From the NCBI GenBank assembly GCA_937897665.1, contig CALCPB010000328.1, positions 1 to 9,237 on the forward strand: DNA of 9,237 nucleotides. The letters are read 5' to 3'. The first letter of the stretch is position 1. Each line of letters begins with the position of its first letter. Under the pieces are notes generated by a model. The model had not been told where the DNA came from. It saw only the letters and a list, made by a program, of their open reading frames with translations, and did no database searches. This document shows positions 1 to 6,761 of the stretch, in pieces. This stretch comes from an uncultured Halomicronema sp. Lineage in GTDB: Bacteria; Cyanobacteriota; Cyanobacteriia; Phormidesmidales; Phormidesmidaceae. The translations under genes and the position numbers were made by a program.

Positions 1-61
1 CGCCATAGAGGGGTGCCAGTTTGTTCAACGTCCGTATTTTACCGGCTGGGTGTGCGGGTGA

Positions 62-1999
62 TCAGTTGCTTTCGGACTGGGCGACCGGTAGCGCCGCCTG
101 CAGTCGGGTGATCTGATATTGGGCATCGTCGTAACAGCCAGTACGGCCCAGATCGAGGCAGAGTTGCGAGGCTTGGCGCAGATCCGCGAGGGCGGCGGCA
201 TGATTGCCCAGCTCAGCCTGCAGCAACCCGCGGTCGTACATGGCAAACACATAGTTCGGGTCGAGGGCGATCGCCTGCGAAAAGTCGGCCATAGCCCCGG
301 TCAAATCATTGAGCGATTGGCGTGTGAGCCCGCGATTGTAATAGGGGTCAGGGCTATTGGGCTCAATTTGAATCGCGATGTTGTAATCCTGCAGAGAGCC
401 CTGATAATCCATCGAGCGCCGCCGCACCAGCCCGCGATTTTGGTAAGCCAGCGCATGGCTGGGCCGCAAATTGATCGCCGCTGCACAGTCGTCTAAAGCC
501 GCCGACTGGTTACCCAGATTGGAGTAAGACAAGCAGCGATTGAGATGAGCCGCCGCCAAAATCTCGGTGCCTGATGCGAGCTCAATGGCTTGGGTGTAAT
601 CTTCGATCGCCCCTTGGTCATCACCCCATTCTGCACGAGCACTGCCCCGATTGACATAGGCTTTGACAAACTGAGTGTCCTGTTGGAGGGCCTGCGTGTA
701 GTCGTTGATCGCCCCTTGAATATCCCCCACTGATAACCGGATGTTGCCCCGGTCATAGGGATAAGTCGATTGCTCGGAGTCAAGGGCGATCGCCTCAGTC
801 AGGTCAGCCAGCGCGGCTTCGGTATCACCCATGGCTAAATGCAACTGCCCGCGTTCCGCTAGGGCTTCTGGATAAAGCGGCTGCAGCTCAAGGGCACGGT
901 TGTAGCGAGCTAAGGCCGCCTCGGGATCATCGGCCTCTAGGGCTTGGCCAGTCTGCAACTGCTGCCCAGCCAAGACTCGTTGGGGTAGCCTCAGGGCCAT
1001 CAGCCCAGTCACACCGGCCAACCCAACTAACCCGGCAATGCTAATCAGCCCCCAGGGCCACTTTTGAGTCCTCATCGGGAGCGAATCGTCACCGGGACTG
1101 ATCGATAAGGGCACGGGTGCCTGAGTCACGAGCTCTGGGAAGGCACTTTGGGCTGATTGCAGCTGGTCGAGGTCAGCCAAGATATCGGTGGCCGCCTGGT
1201 AGCGCTGCTCTGGGTTGGGATGCACCATGCGAGTCAAGAGTAGACTCGTCGGTGCATCTAAGTCTGGTATCGCGGTTAACAGCGCCACAATGTCGGTCTG
1301 CAGCGTCGGCTCTTGGGCCGTGGGCAAGGCTTCTGGCGGCAACCCAGTCAGGGCTTGAATCACCATCATGCCCAGCGCATAGTGATCGCTGCAAAACCGG
1401 GTTTGCCGACGCCACTGTTCAGGAGCTAAATAGGCCTGCGCGGGGGCCGACTGGGGCACTGGGACGAAGCTTTTCTTTTTGTAGGCAATATTTTGGCTGA
1501 CGCTCTTGATCCCACCAAAGTCGAGAACAACGAGCTGATCGGCGGCCTGATGGCGAATCAGCTTAGAGGGCTTGAGATTGCCATGCACCACGCCGTGTTG
1601 TTGGGCGTGGGCCAAGACCGGCAGCACCGCTCGCAAAAAGGCGCGTGCATCCGCCGCTGACCACGGCTGGGCTGAGGCGAGTTCATCTCGCAGCGATCGC
1701 CCTGGAATAAACTCCTGCACGATATAGAAGCTTTGATCGTCACTAAAGGCAGCGGTGGTAGCGGGAATCTGCGGATGCTGACCAATCTCTTTCAACACCT
1801 GAACCTTTTTCTTAAGCAGACTGAGAATAAACTGCCGCGTCATGGGGTTGCGAGTCGGAAAGCGCAGTTGGCGCACGACGCATTGGGTATGGTCGAGGTC
1901 TTGAATATCGTTAGCAAGCAGCGTCTGACCAGCGATATGCGTGTTCAAAGGGTGAATCGGCTGGTAGCGCCCACCCAAAAGATTCTGAGTCGAAGACAT
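62..1999 (-). CDS. Membrane-anchored Ser/Thr kinase-like protein (predicted pseudokinase) with C-terminal TPR repeats
   Basis: 645 aa. Residues about 9-282 follow the cyanobacterial Ser/Thr kinase fold: 'VVRQL' strand, HPQIP, hinge 'IVQEFIPG', catalytic loop 'HGNLKPSKLI' (139-148), DFG (160-162), APE (192-194), the alpha-F Asp in 'SDHYALG' (205) and a late Arg in 'PEQRY' (266). Key catalytic residues are changed: two of three glycine-loop Gly are missing (N19, H21; G24 kept), the beta-3 Lys is Arg43, the catalytic Asp is Asn141, the metal-binding Asn is Lys146, and the alpha-C Glu appears to be Lys65. Only the DFG Asp is intact, so phosphotransfer is unlikely. One membrane segment (about 315-337) follows, then about eight TPR units (about 343-640). 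By the usual topology the kinase-like part is cytoplasmic and the TPR part exported; this is inference. The start is the ATG after a weak GGGAA; no strong ribosome binding site. The family normally signals by phosphorylation; here a binding or scaffold role is more likely. Confidence 0.93.
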   Translation of the reverse strand: MSSTQNLLGGRYQPIHPLNTHIAGQTLLANDIQDLDHTQCVVRQLRFPTRNPMTRQFILSLLKKKVQVLKEIGQHPQIPATTAAFSDDQSFYIVQEFIPGRSLRDELASAQPWSAADARAFLRAVLPVLAHAQQHGVVHGNLKPSKLIRHQAADQLVVLDFGGIKSVSQNIAYKKKSFVPVPQSAPAQAYLAPEQWRRQTRFCSDHYALGMMVIQALTGLPPEALPTAQEPTLQTDIVALLTAIPDLDAPTSLLLTRMVHPNPEQRYQAATDILADLDQLQSAQSAFPELVTQAPVPLSISPGDDSLPMRTQKWPWGLISIAGLVGLAGVTGLMALRLPQRVLAGQQLQTGQALEADDPEAALARYNRALELQPLYPEALAERGQLHLAMGDTEAALADLTEAIALDSEQSTYPYDRGNIRLSVGDIQGAINDYTQALQQDTQFVKAYVNRGSARAEWGDDQGAIEDYTQAIELASGTEILAAAHLNRCLSYSNLGNQSAALDDCAAAINLRPSHALAYQNRGLVRRRSMDYQGSLQDYNIAIQIEPNSPDPYYNRGLTRQSLNDLTGAMADFSQAIALDPNYVFAMYDRGLLQAELGNHAAALADLRQASQLCLDLGRTGCYDDAQYQITRLQAALPVAQSESN

Positions 2000-2149
2000 G
2001 GTAGATGGATTCCCACAAAATTCCCTGGCGGGTTAGCTCAGGTCTGATTTGATCAACGCAAGCGATTCCCTTTAATAGCAATCCCAAAGCATGAGCTGTT
2101 GATAACTCAAGGCGCTCATCAAATCTCCCAGGACTGATGCCATGGCCTC

Positions 2150-2227
2150 TATTATTTTGGCCCCCTTGCTCCCTGGTTTTGGGAAGCCAGATTTCCCTCC
2201 CCCAAGAGCTGGAGGAGAGAGAGCTAG
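2150..2227. repeat. Degenerate C/G-run interspersed repeat
   Basis: Runs such as GGCCCCCTTGCTCCC, TTTTGGGAAGC, TTTCCCTCCCCC and GGAGGAGAGAG can fold into short hairpins (GCTCCC with GGGAAGC, CTCC with GGAG). The same style of C-run/G-run spacer repeat is widespread in cyanobacterial genomes and resembles the element at 4921-5039. Boundaries are approximate and the second copy is not sequence-identical. Confidence 0.35.
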
Positions 2228-2246
2228 GGCGTCAGTCCTACTCTCC

Positions 2247-2276
2247 AAAAAAAGTGCACCGTTTGTTAACGGTAGC
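2247..2276 (-). terminator. Rho-independent terminator downstream of the sensor kinase gene
   Basis: Read on the minus strand: ACCGTT (2273-2268), loop AACA, AACGGT (2263-2258), a further GC pair on each side across a one-base bulge at 2274, then AC and seven T (2253-2247). This should end transcripts coming from the sensor kinase, whose stop is about 315 nt upstream, and isolate the pseudokinase gene as its own unit. Confidence 0.55.
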
Positions 2277-2452
2277 TCACTGTTGACTGAGTCGCGCCGG
2301 TCAAAACGATCAAGACAGACTTCACATCGCGATCGTGGCTAGCGCCAAACAGTCGGGAGCAAGGGAGCCCAAAAGTGGGTTCGTCCACGACAAATGCCCA
2401 AAAGTGCCGTTAATGCCAGTTCTACGAATTACAGTTACACAGACAAGTCGGC

Positions 2453-2492
2453 TTCGACGCTGCTCTGCCTACGTTCCTTGAGCGGCGTCGAA
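2453..2492. repeat. REP-like long hairpin (13-bp stem, one G-T pair)
   Basis: TTCGACGCTGCTC (2453-2465) pairs with GAGCGGCGTCGAA (2480-2492); all 13 positions pair, with one G-T wobble at 2461/2484, around a 14-nt loop. The 'CTTCGAC.GCGCTC ... GAGCG..GTCGAAG' pattern resembles interspersed REP-like palindromes found between genes in many bacteria including cyanobacteria. It sits 100 nt after the sensor kinase stop and could stabilise the mRNA 3' end. There is no T tract, so it is not itself a standard terminator. Confidence 0.6.
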
Positions 2493-2591
2493 AGGAGGAT
2501 CTGTAGTCCAGTTTCAGAGGATTGTTAATCAGAGGCGATCGCCAACGGGCTTCAATAGCCAAACATCTGGTCGATGTTAATCAGCGTCTAG

Positions 2592-4730
2592 TCAGGACTG
2601 AAGGCGATTGGCCTCAACCGCAGTTGAAGTTTGACGCATCGGAATGGCGATCGTAAATTGAGTCCACTCGCCTGGCATCGAGCTGCAGCGTAAGTGGCCC
2701 CGGTGCTTCTCAGTCACAATCTGATAGCTAATGGATAGGCCCAAGCCAGTACCTTTGCCAATCGCCTTAGTGGTGAAGAAAGGATCGAACAACTTTGACT
2801 GAGTAGCGGCCGAGATGCCCAAGCCGTTATCACGAACGGCGATTTCTACCCAGCCATGCTGCGAACTTTGAGTACGAATCTGAATCATCCCAGGCGCGGT
2901 TTCCAGCGCTTGCTGTGAATCCTGCTGATGTCGCTCATCCAGGGCATCAATGGCATTGCTCAACAGATTCAAAAAGACTTGATTGAGCTGACCCGGATAG
3001 CACTCCACCGGCGGCAACGAGCCGTAGTCTCGCACCACGGTGATTTCTGGGCGATCGCGGCTCGCCTTCAAGCGGTTTTGCAAAATCATCACAGCACTGT
3101 CAATGCCCTCATGAATGTTGACGGCTTTACAGGCTGCTTCATCGAGCCGAGAAAAGATCCGCAGTGACTTCACAATCTCGCGAATTCGACTTGTGCCCAT
3201 CTGCATGGAGTCGACCACTTTGGGCAAATCTTCTTGCACAAAGGTCAGATCGACCGAGTCTACTACAGCTTGCAAGCTCTCCGTCACCTCGGGGGACTCC
3301 TGCTGATAGAAATCAATCAGGTTGAGCAAATCTTCGGTGTAAGTTTTAACGTGGCGCAGATTACCGTGAATAAAATTGACAGGATTATTGATTTCGTGGG
3401 CAATTCCTGCGACCAACTGGCCTAAGCTCGACATTTTTTCAGTTTGCACCAGCTGAGCCTGAGATTGGCGCAGAGCGGCTTCGGTATGCTTGCGCTCACC
3501 CACTTCTTGCTCTAACTGCTCAGTCCGCCGAGACAACTGCTGATTTAAGTCCTTGAGATGGGCCGTTTTTTCGGCTCTTTCCGTCAACAACTGCTGAATT
3601 CTTTGAGCCATCGAATTAATATTGCTGCCCAGCTGCCTTAATTCTGGCGGGCCAATCACCTCAGCTCGCGCCGCTAATTTCCCTTGGCCCAGGGCCTGAG
3701 CGGTATCAGCGGCTGACAGCACAGGCTGAATAATTTTATTCGCAAAGTAAGCCGCCGAGATGCCGACCAGGAGTGCTGTCAGGCCAGTGCCCAGAAGCAC
3801 AATGCGCTCTAACTCTCGCTGAGGTTCCAGCACTAAAGCCTGGTTTTTGGTGACCACGGTTTGCCAACCCACATCCGGCAAGCTGTCGTTGACCAAGGGG
3901 GGATTGTAGGTGAGAAATTCTTGATGGTTAGTGCGAGTGTTGCTGGCCAGTAAGGTTGTAGACTGTGCCGACTGTCCGGGTGACTCTAATATCGGAAACA
4001 ATTCATAGATTTGGAATGAAGCTTCATGATTGGGATGCGTGAACGTTTCTCCAGTACTCAGAATCTGCGTAAAATAGATATTATTTGAGTCTAAAAAGAC
4101 TTCGTTATTTTGACTGATTAAATAGTAGTCTTCGTCTGCGCTATTATAGCTCTCCAGAATTTTTTTGAAGACCTCAACAGCCATTCGCGACCTCACAAAG
4201 CCAATCACCTGTTGAGTCTCGGTATCACGAATGACATTTGCCGCATAAATCGAAAAAGTCCCCGCTGTGGTTGAAATGATCGGCTGACTGAGGACAACTT
4301 GTTCAGTCTCTAAAGCTGTTTGAATATAGCTGCGATCGAGATGATTTCGCAGAGCCGTTCCCGTTGTCTGGGCAACTACATTCCCTTCAATATCAAAGAC
4401 TGCAATACTGTCATAGATTTCGGATTCTGCCATCAGCTGATCGAGGATTTCCCCTTTTTCTTGAGCAGAAAGCTGCTCTCTCAAATCAGCGCGGGTAAAA
4501 ATGCTCAGATTCGCCATGATCCGAATGTCGTGTTCTCGTTCCTCCATAAAGAGATAAACCGTGCGCTGGAGGTCGGCAGCGCGTGCCCTCTGAGCAGTCT
4601 CGTTTTGCTGAATCAAAACTCGATTGGCGGCCTGATGAGTAACTGCCCCGATCGCTAGTACTGGCAACGTACTGGCCACAACCGCCATCAGCATGGTTTG
4701 CTGCTTTAAGTTCAGACTAGGCAATTTCAT
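2592..4730 (-). CDS. Transmembrane sensor histidine kinase (Cache-like sensor, HAMP, HisKA, HATPase_c)
   Basis: 712 aa. Two membrane segments (about 12-34 and 308-331) bracket an extracytoplasmic region of about 270 residues that resembles a double Cache sensor ('YDSIAVFDIEGNVVA', 'DRSYIQTAL', 'GWQTVVTKNQALVLEP'). A HAMP domain (about 330-383) and a coiled coil (about 384-432, with the heptad-rich 'HLKDLNQQLSRRTEQLEQEV') lead to the dimerisation domain. The phospho-accepting His is H445 in 'AGIAHEINNPVNF'. The ATPase has an N-box (N588, N592), G1 box 'RDNGLGI' (633-639), F-box 'LFDPFFTTK' (647-655) and G2 'GKGTGLGLSI' (658-667). All catalytic motifs are intact, so it should autophosphorylate and pass phosphate to a response regulator; none is encoded nearby and there is no receiver domain, so it is an orphan kinase. 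The ligand is unknown. Start ATG has a weak upstream 'AAGAG'. It stands alone, 592 bp before the next gene and 466 bp after the previous one. Confidence 0.95.
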   Translation of the reverse strand: MKLPSLNLKQQTMLMAVVASTLPVLAIGAVTHQAANRVLIQQNETAQRARAADLQRTVYLFMEEREHDIRIMANLSIFTRADLREQLSAQEKGEILDQLMAESEIYDSIAVFDIEGNVVAQTTGTALRNHLDRSYIQTALETEQVVLSQPIISTTAGTFSIYAANVIRDTETQQVIGFVRSRMAVEVFKKILESYNSADEDYYLISQNNEVFLDSNNIYFTQILSTGETFTHPNHEASFQIYELFPILESPGQSAQSTTLLASNTRTNHQEFLTYNPPLVNDSLPDVGWQTVVTKNQALVLEPQRELERIVLLGTGLTALLVGISAAYFANKIIQPVLSAADTAQALGQGKLAARAEVIGPPELRQLGSNINSMAQRIQQLLTERAEKTAHLKDLNQQLSRRTEQLEQEVGERKHTEAALRQSQAQLVQTEKMSSLGQLVAGIAHEINNPVNFIHGNLRHVKTYTEDLLNLIDFYQQESPEVTESLQAVVDSVDLTFVQEDLPKVVDSMQMGTSRIREIVKSLRIFSRLDEAACKAVNIHEGIDSAVMILQNRLKASRDRPEITVVRDYGSLPPVECYPGQLNQVFLNLLSNAIDALDERHQQDSQQALETAPGMIQIRTQSSQHGWVEIAVRDNGLGISAATQSKLFDPFFTTKAIGKGTGLGLSISYQIVTEKHRGHLRCSSMPGEWTQFTIAIPMRQTSTAVEANRLQS

Positions 4731-4835
4731 GGCGGCGACTCTTACCCATTAACACTGCAAATAGTGCTCAAGCGCATCTTGGCCTTGGCTGGCCCTGAGC
4801 TTGTTAGTTTTCCCTTAAAGAATTCAATGTGCTCA

Positions 4836-4841
4836 ATTATA
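4836..4841 (-). promoter_or_regulatory. Candidate -10 box (TATAAT) for the sensor kinase gene
   Basis: The minus strand reads TTTG-TATAAT-TGAG here, a perfect -10 hexamer about 105 nt before the start codon, in the most AT-rich part of the gap. The region 16-18 nt upstream (around 'GCCAAT') has no good -35 match, so an activator or another sigma factor would be needed. Confidence 0.35.
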
Positions 4842-4920
4842 CAAATATGACCTGTGTGATTGGCGTACCCTGCCCCGGGCGATCACTGGTTGATGTACGT
4901 GTTTAGCGTCCAGCCTCCTC

Positions 4921-5039
4921 AATCCCCCTAAAGCCCTGCGGGCATGGCTGCGCGTAGAAAAAGGGGGAAACCCTTGCACAGCGGAAAATCTGACATAGCC
5001 CCTTTTTCAAGGGGGCGGCGACAGCGGGGGATCCTAAAG
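4921..5039. repeat. MITE-like C/G-run repeat element with short terminal inverted repeats
   Basis: The element is bounded by ATCCCCC (4922-4928) and its complement GGGGGAT (5026-5032). Inside are nested hairpins: TCCCCCT (4923-4929) with AGGGGGA (4962-4968), GCCC-tgc-GGGC (4933-4943), and CCCCTT (4999-5004) with AAGGGG (5009-5014). CCTAAAG occurs at both ends (4927-4933, 5033-5039). No coding capacity. The style matches interspersed intergenic repeats of cyanobacteria; copy number cannot be known from one window. Confidence 0.5.
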
Positions 5040-5057
5040 ATCACGCTAAACAGATAC

Positions 5058-5090
5058 TTTGGCAGTGCCAAATCCCGACCCAAAAGGGTC
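5058..5090. promoter_or_regulatory. Two adjacent perfect palindromes, function unknown
   Basis: TTTGGCA-G-TGCCAAA (5058-5072) is a perfect 7+1+7 palindrome; five bases later GACCC-AAAA-GGGTC (5077-5090) is a perfect 5+4+5 one. As RNA they would form tandem hairpins about 105-140 nt past the protease stop; as DNA the first looks like a dimeric-regulator site. No T tract follows on either strand, so simple termination is not supported. Confidence 0.4.
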
Positions 5091-5196
5091 TTGTCCTGGG
5101 GATATTCCCGAAGCTCAACTACGGCCTCACCGTGCCCTCAGAAGCGCTGCAGTTTGAGGACACAGTGAAAACAATCAATGTAATCGCACTCTTGCA

Positions 5197-6234
5197 TTAT
5201 TCAAAACTTGACTCCGAGGGCACGATTGTCAGCTCTAACTGTTGTCCTCGCCGTAGCAGAGTCAGGGGCGATCGCATGCCAATGTAAGCGGCAGTCAACA
5301 GTCGATGCAGGTCATCAACGGTGTAAACAGGCTCCCCGTCAAAAGTCACAATGATGTCTCGTTCTTTGAGGGTCGCAGCCTGCGCCGGACTACCCGTTTC
5401 TAACCCAGTTACCAGCACGCCAGTATCATTGGTGAGGTCATACTCCCGCACTAACCGCAGCGGCAATGGCACCGTTTGTCCGGCAATGCCGATACGGGCA
5501 CGGCGCACTCGGCCCATCCGCATGAGGGGGCCGATGATCCGCTTTGCCGTGTTGATCGGCATCGCAAAGCAGATGCCGTGAGCTGGTTGAATGACCGCGG
5601 TGTTGACGCCCACTACCTGGCCCTGAGAGTTGACCAAAGGCCCGCCCGAATTGCCGGGATTCAAAGCCACATCAGTTTGAATGACGTTGTCAATGAGTCG
5701 TCCCGTTTTGGCCCGCAGCGATCGCCCCAAAGCACTCACTACCCCTGCCGTGACCGTACATTGAAAGCCCAGCGGATTGCCAATGGCAATGACCAACTGA
5801 CCTGCCTTGAGAGCGGCTGAGTCGCCCAGTTCGACGTGAGTGAAATTGCTGCCGGGGATACGAATAATCGCCAAATCAGTGTCGGGGTCGTCGCCAATCA
5901 GCTCAGCTCGATGGGGTTGCCCGTCTGACAGGGTGACCTCGATTACGTCGGTGTTGTGCACCACATGGCTGTTGGTGAGAATGTAGCCGTCGGGAGTGAA
6001 CAAAAACCCCGAGCCGCTACCGGAGACCTCTAACGGTCGCCGCATATCGGCCCGCAGTCGCAACCGTTTCACCTCAATATTGACAACGGCGGGACTAACG
6101 GTTTCGACTACTTGGGTCACCGCCTGTGAATAGGCATCTAGCAGCCCCTCATCGCGGCTGTCGTCAGCGTCATCAGCAGGTTGAGAGCCAGGGGATGAGT
6201 GCGGATCGGAAATGAATTGGGGGCGAATTCTCAT
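5197..6234 (-). CDS. HtrA/Deg-type trypsin-like serine protease with one PDZ domain, no signal peptide
   Basis: 345 aa. The chymotrypsin-fold protease domain covers about residues 35-240 with a complete catalytic triad: His90 in 'LTNSHVVHNTDV', Asp120 in 'DDPDTDLAII', Ser196 in 'NPGNSGGPLVN'. The oxyanion-loop context and 'AIGNPLGFQCTVTAGVVS' are typical of the HtrA family. One PDZ domain follows (about 245-338; 'GVLVTGLETGSPAQAATLKERDIIVTFDG'-type carboxylate loop and strand order). HtrA proteins degrade or refold misfolded proteins as oligomers. Unlike the better known cyanobacterial HtrA, HhoA and HhoB, the N terminus is polar and acidic (rich in D, S and P, about residues 8-30) with no signal peptide or membrane anchor, so the mature enzyme is predicted cytoplasmic. 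The start is the first ATG of the open frame; no Shine-Dalgarno is seen and no better start with a hydrophobic leader is available upstream in the sequence I read. The substrate is unknown. Confidence 0.94.
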   Translation of the reverse strand: MRIRPQFISDPHSSPGSQPADDADDSRDEGLLDAYSQAVTQVVETVSPAVVNIEVKRLRLRADMRRPLEVSGSGSGFLFTPDGYILTNSHVVHNTDVIEVTLSDGQPHRAELIGDDPDTDLAIIRIPGSNFTHVELGDSAALKAGQLVIAIGNPLGFQCTVTAGVVSALGRSLRAKTGRLIDNVIQTDVALNPGNSGGPLVNSQGQVVGVNTAVIQPAHGICFAMPINTAKRIIGPLMRMGRVRRARIGIAGQTVPLPLRLVREYDLTNDTGVLVTGLETGSPAQAATLKERDIIVTFDGEPVYTVDDLHRLLTAAYIGMRSPLTLLRRGQQLELTIVPSESSFE

Positions 6235-6761
6235 GATTTTGCCGCGTGGAGGAAATTACGGTGATCCTGCCGACTGCGTTAGGGCGATGCCCAGTGAGGA
6301 TATCCGGTTGTGCCTTTTGTGCCTTGCTTCAAAAACGGGGTACTCAAATAAGTGACCTTCACACGCCCAGCGTCCCCCAAATCAACTGGCAGTCCGTCCA
6401 CCATTGGGCTGAGGCAGTTGCATCCGGTTTTGCCCCTCAGCGCCAGGCGCGATCCATTCGTCATGCTTGAGCAAAATCCAGCTCACCCAAGGCGCTAGGC
6501 AAGATTTACAGGAAAACTCTCACCGCCGCCGGCACCGTTTCTTCAGCAAAATGGGGGCAATGGAGGGGATGATGCCGCGCCTGGCAGGCTTTGCAAGCAT
6601 ATGCGGTGACCGCAATCAACCGATGCAATAACCACATACCTATCGAGTAAATGTTCGTCGGCAACTTTCCGGGTTGTAGCCGGCATGAATAGATACAAAG
6701 AGCTTCTTTAACTAGAATTTGTTGTAGATTTCCCTTGAAGTTTGATCTGCCAAGTCATCGA
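6235..6761. other. Divergent intergenic region between protease and HEAT-repeat genes
   Basis: About 500 bp containing the promoters of both divergent genes, though I can place neither firmly: TAGAAT at 6713-6718 is a -10 candidate for the HEAT gene without a good -35. Overlapping frames on both strands at 6246-6470 (74 codons, GTG start) and 6279-6464 (61 codons) have no ribosome binding site and no recognisable features. A 13-nt palindrome TGCGGT-G-ACCGCA lies at 6602-6614, and the candidate 43-aa ORF at 6506-6637 spans it. Confidence 0.6.
6506..6637 (-). CDS. Possible small Cys/His-rich protein (43 aa), unproven
   Basis: This ATG-to-TAA frame lies in the gap upstream of the protease gene, on the same strand. 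The predicted peptide begins MWLLHRLIAVTAYA and then has the cluster C15-K-A-C18, eight residues, C27-P-H29, followed by 'FAEETVPAAVRVFL'. C-x2-C-x8-C-x-H could bind a metal, and the composition looks more protein-like than the other frames across the same stretch. Against it: there is no convincing Shine-Dalgarno before the ATG, another frame of the same strand is open for 47 codons over much of the same DNA, and I recognise no family. A TTG 33 nt upstream in frame could extend it by 11 residues. Treat as a candidate only. Confidence 0.3.
   Translation of the reverse strand: MWLLHRLIAVTAYACKACQARHHPLHCPHFAEETVPAAVRVFL

Larger units (their letters stand above)
2000..2591. other. Intergenic region between the sensor kinase and pseudokinase genes
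   Basis: 592 bp with no gene I can support. From left to right it contains the upstream region of the pseudokinase gene (2000-2141, no clear promoter hexamers), a degenerate C/G-run repeat (about 2150-2225), a minus-strand terminator (2247-2276), a pair of 11-bp direct repeats GCCCAAAAGTG (2367-2377 and 2396-2406), a REP-like hairpin (2453-2492) and a HIP1 site (2535-2542). A 66-codon plus frame at 2142-2342 is built largely from the repeat and has no gene-like composition. Confidence 0.7.
4731..5196. other. Intergenic region between the protease and sensor kinase genes
   Basis: 466 bp. It holds the sensor kinase leader and probable promoter (4731-4870), the C/G-run MITE-like element (4921-5039), and two compact palindromes (5058-5072, 5077-5090) on the 3' side of the protease gene. 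The 74-codon plus frame at 4944-5168 runs through the repeat and is rejected as a gene. No RNA gene was recognised. Confidence 0.7.

Noticed and set aside
4..61. Possible start of another minus-strand gene at the window edge (ATG at 6-4)
   Set aside because: Only two codons are inside the window and no ribosome binding site is convincing.
2142..2342. 66-codon plus-strand ORF in the gap upstream of the pseudokinase
   Set aside because: It runs through the C/G-run repeat and the terminator palindrome, has a low-complexity Pro/Arg/Ser-rich composition and no ribosome binding site.
2394..2528. 44-codon plus-strand ORF starting at 2394
   Set aside because: It reads through the REP-like hairpin, has no Shine-Dalgarno and a Ser/Thr-rich random-looking composition.
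4944..5168. 74-codon plus-strand ORF
   Set aside because: It is read through the MITE-like repeat and both palindromes, is Arg/Lys/Ser-rich, and has no family resemblance.
6246..6470. Overlapping 74- and 61-codon ORFs on opposite strands in the divergent gap
   Set aside because: They shadow each other, lack ribosome binding sites and show no recognisable motif or gene-like composition.
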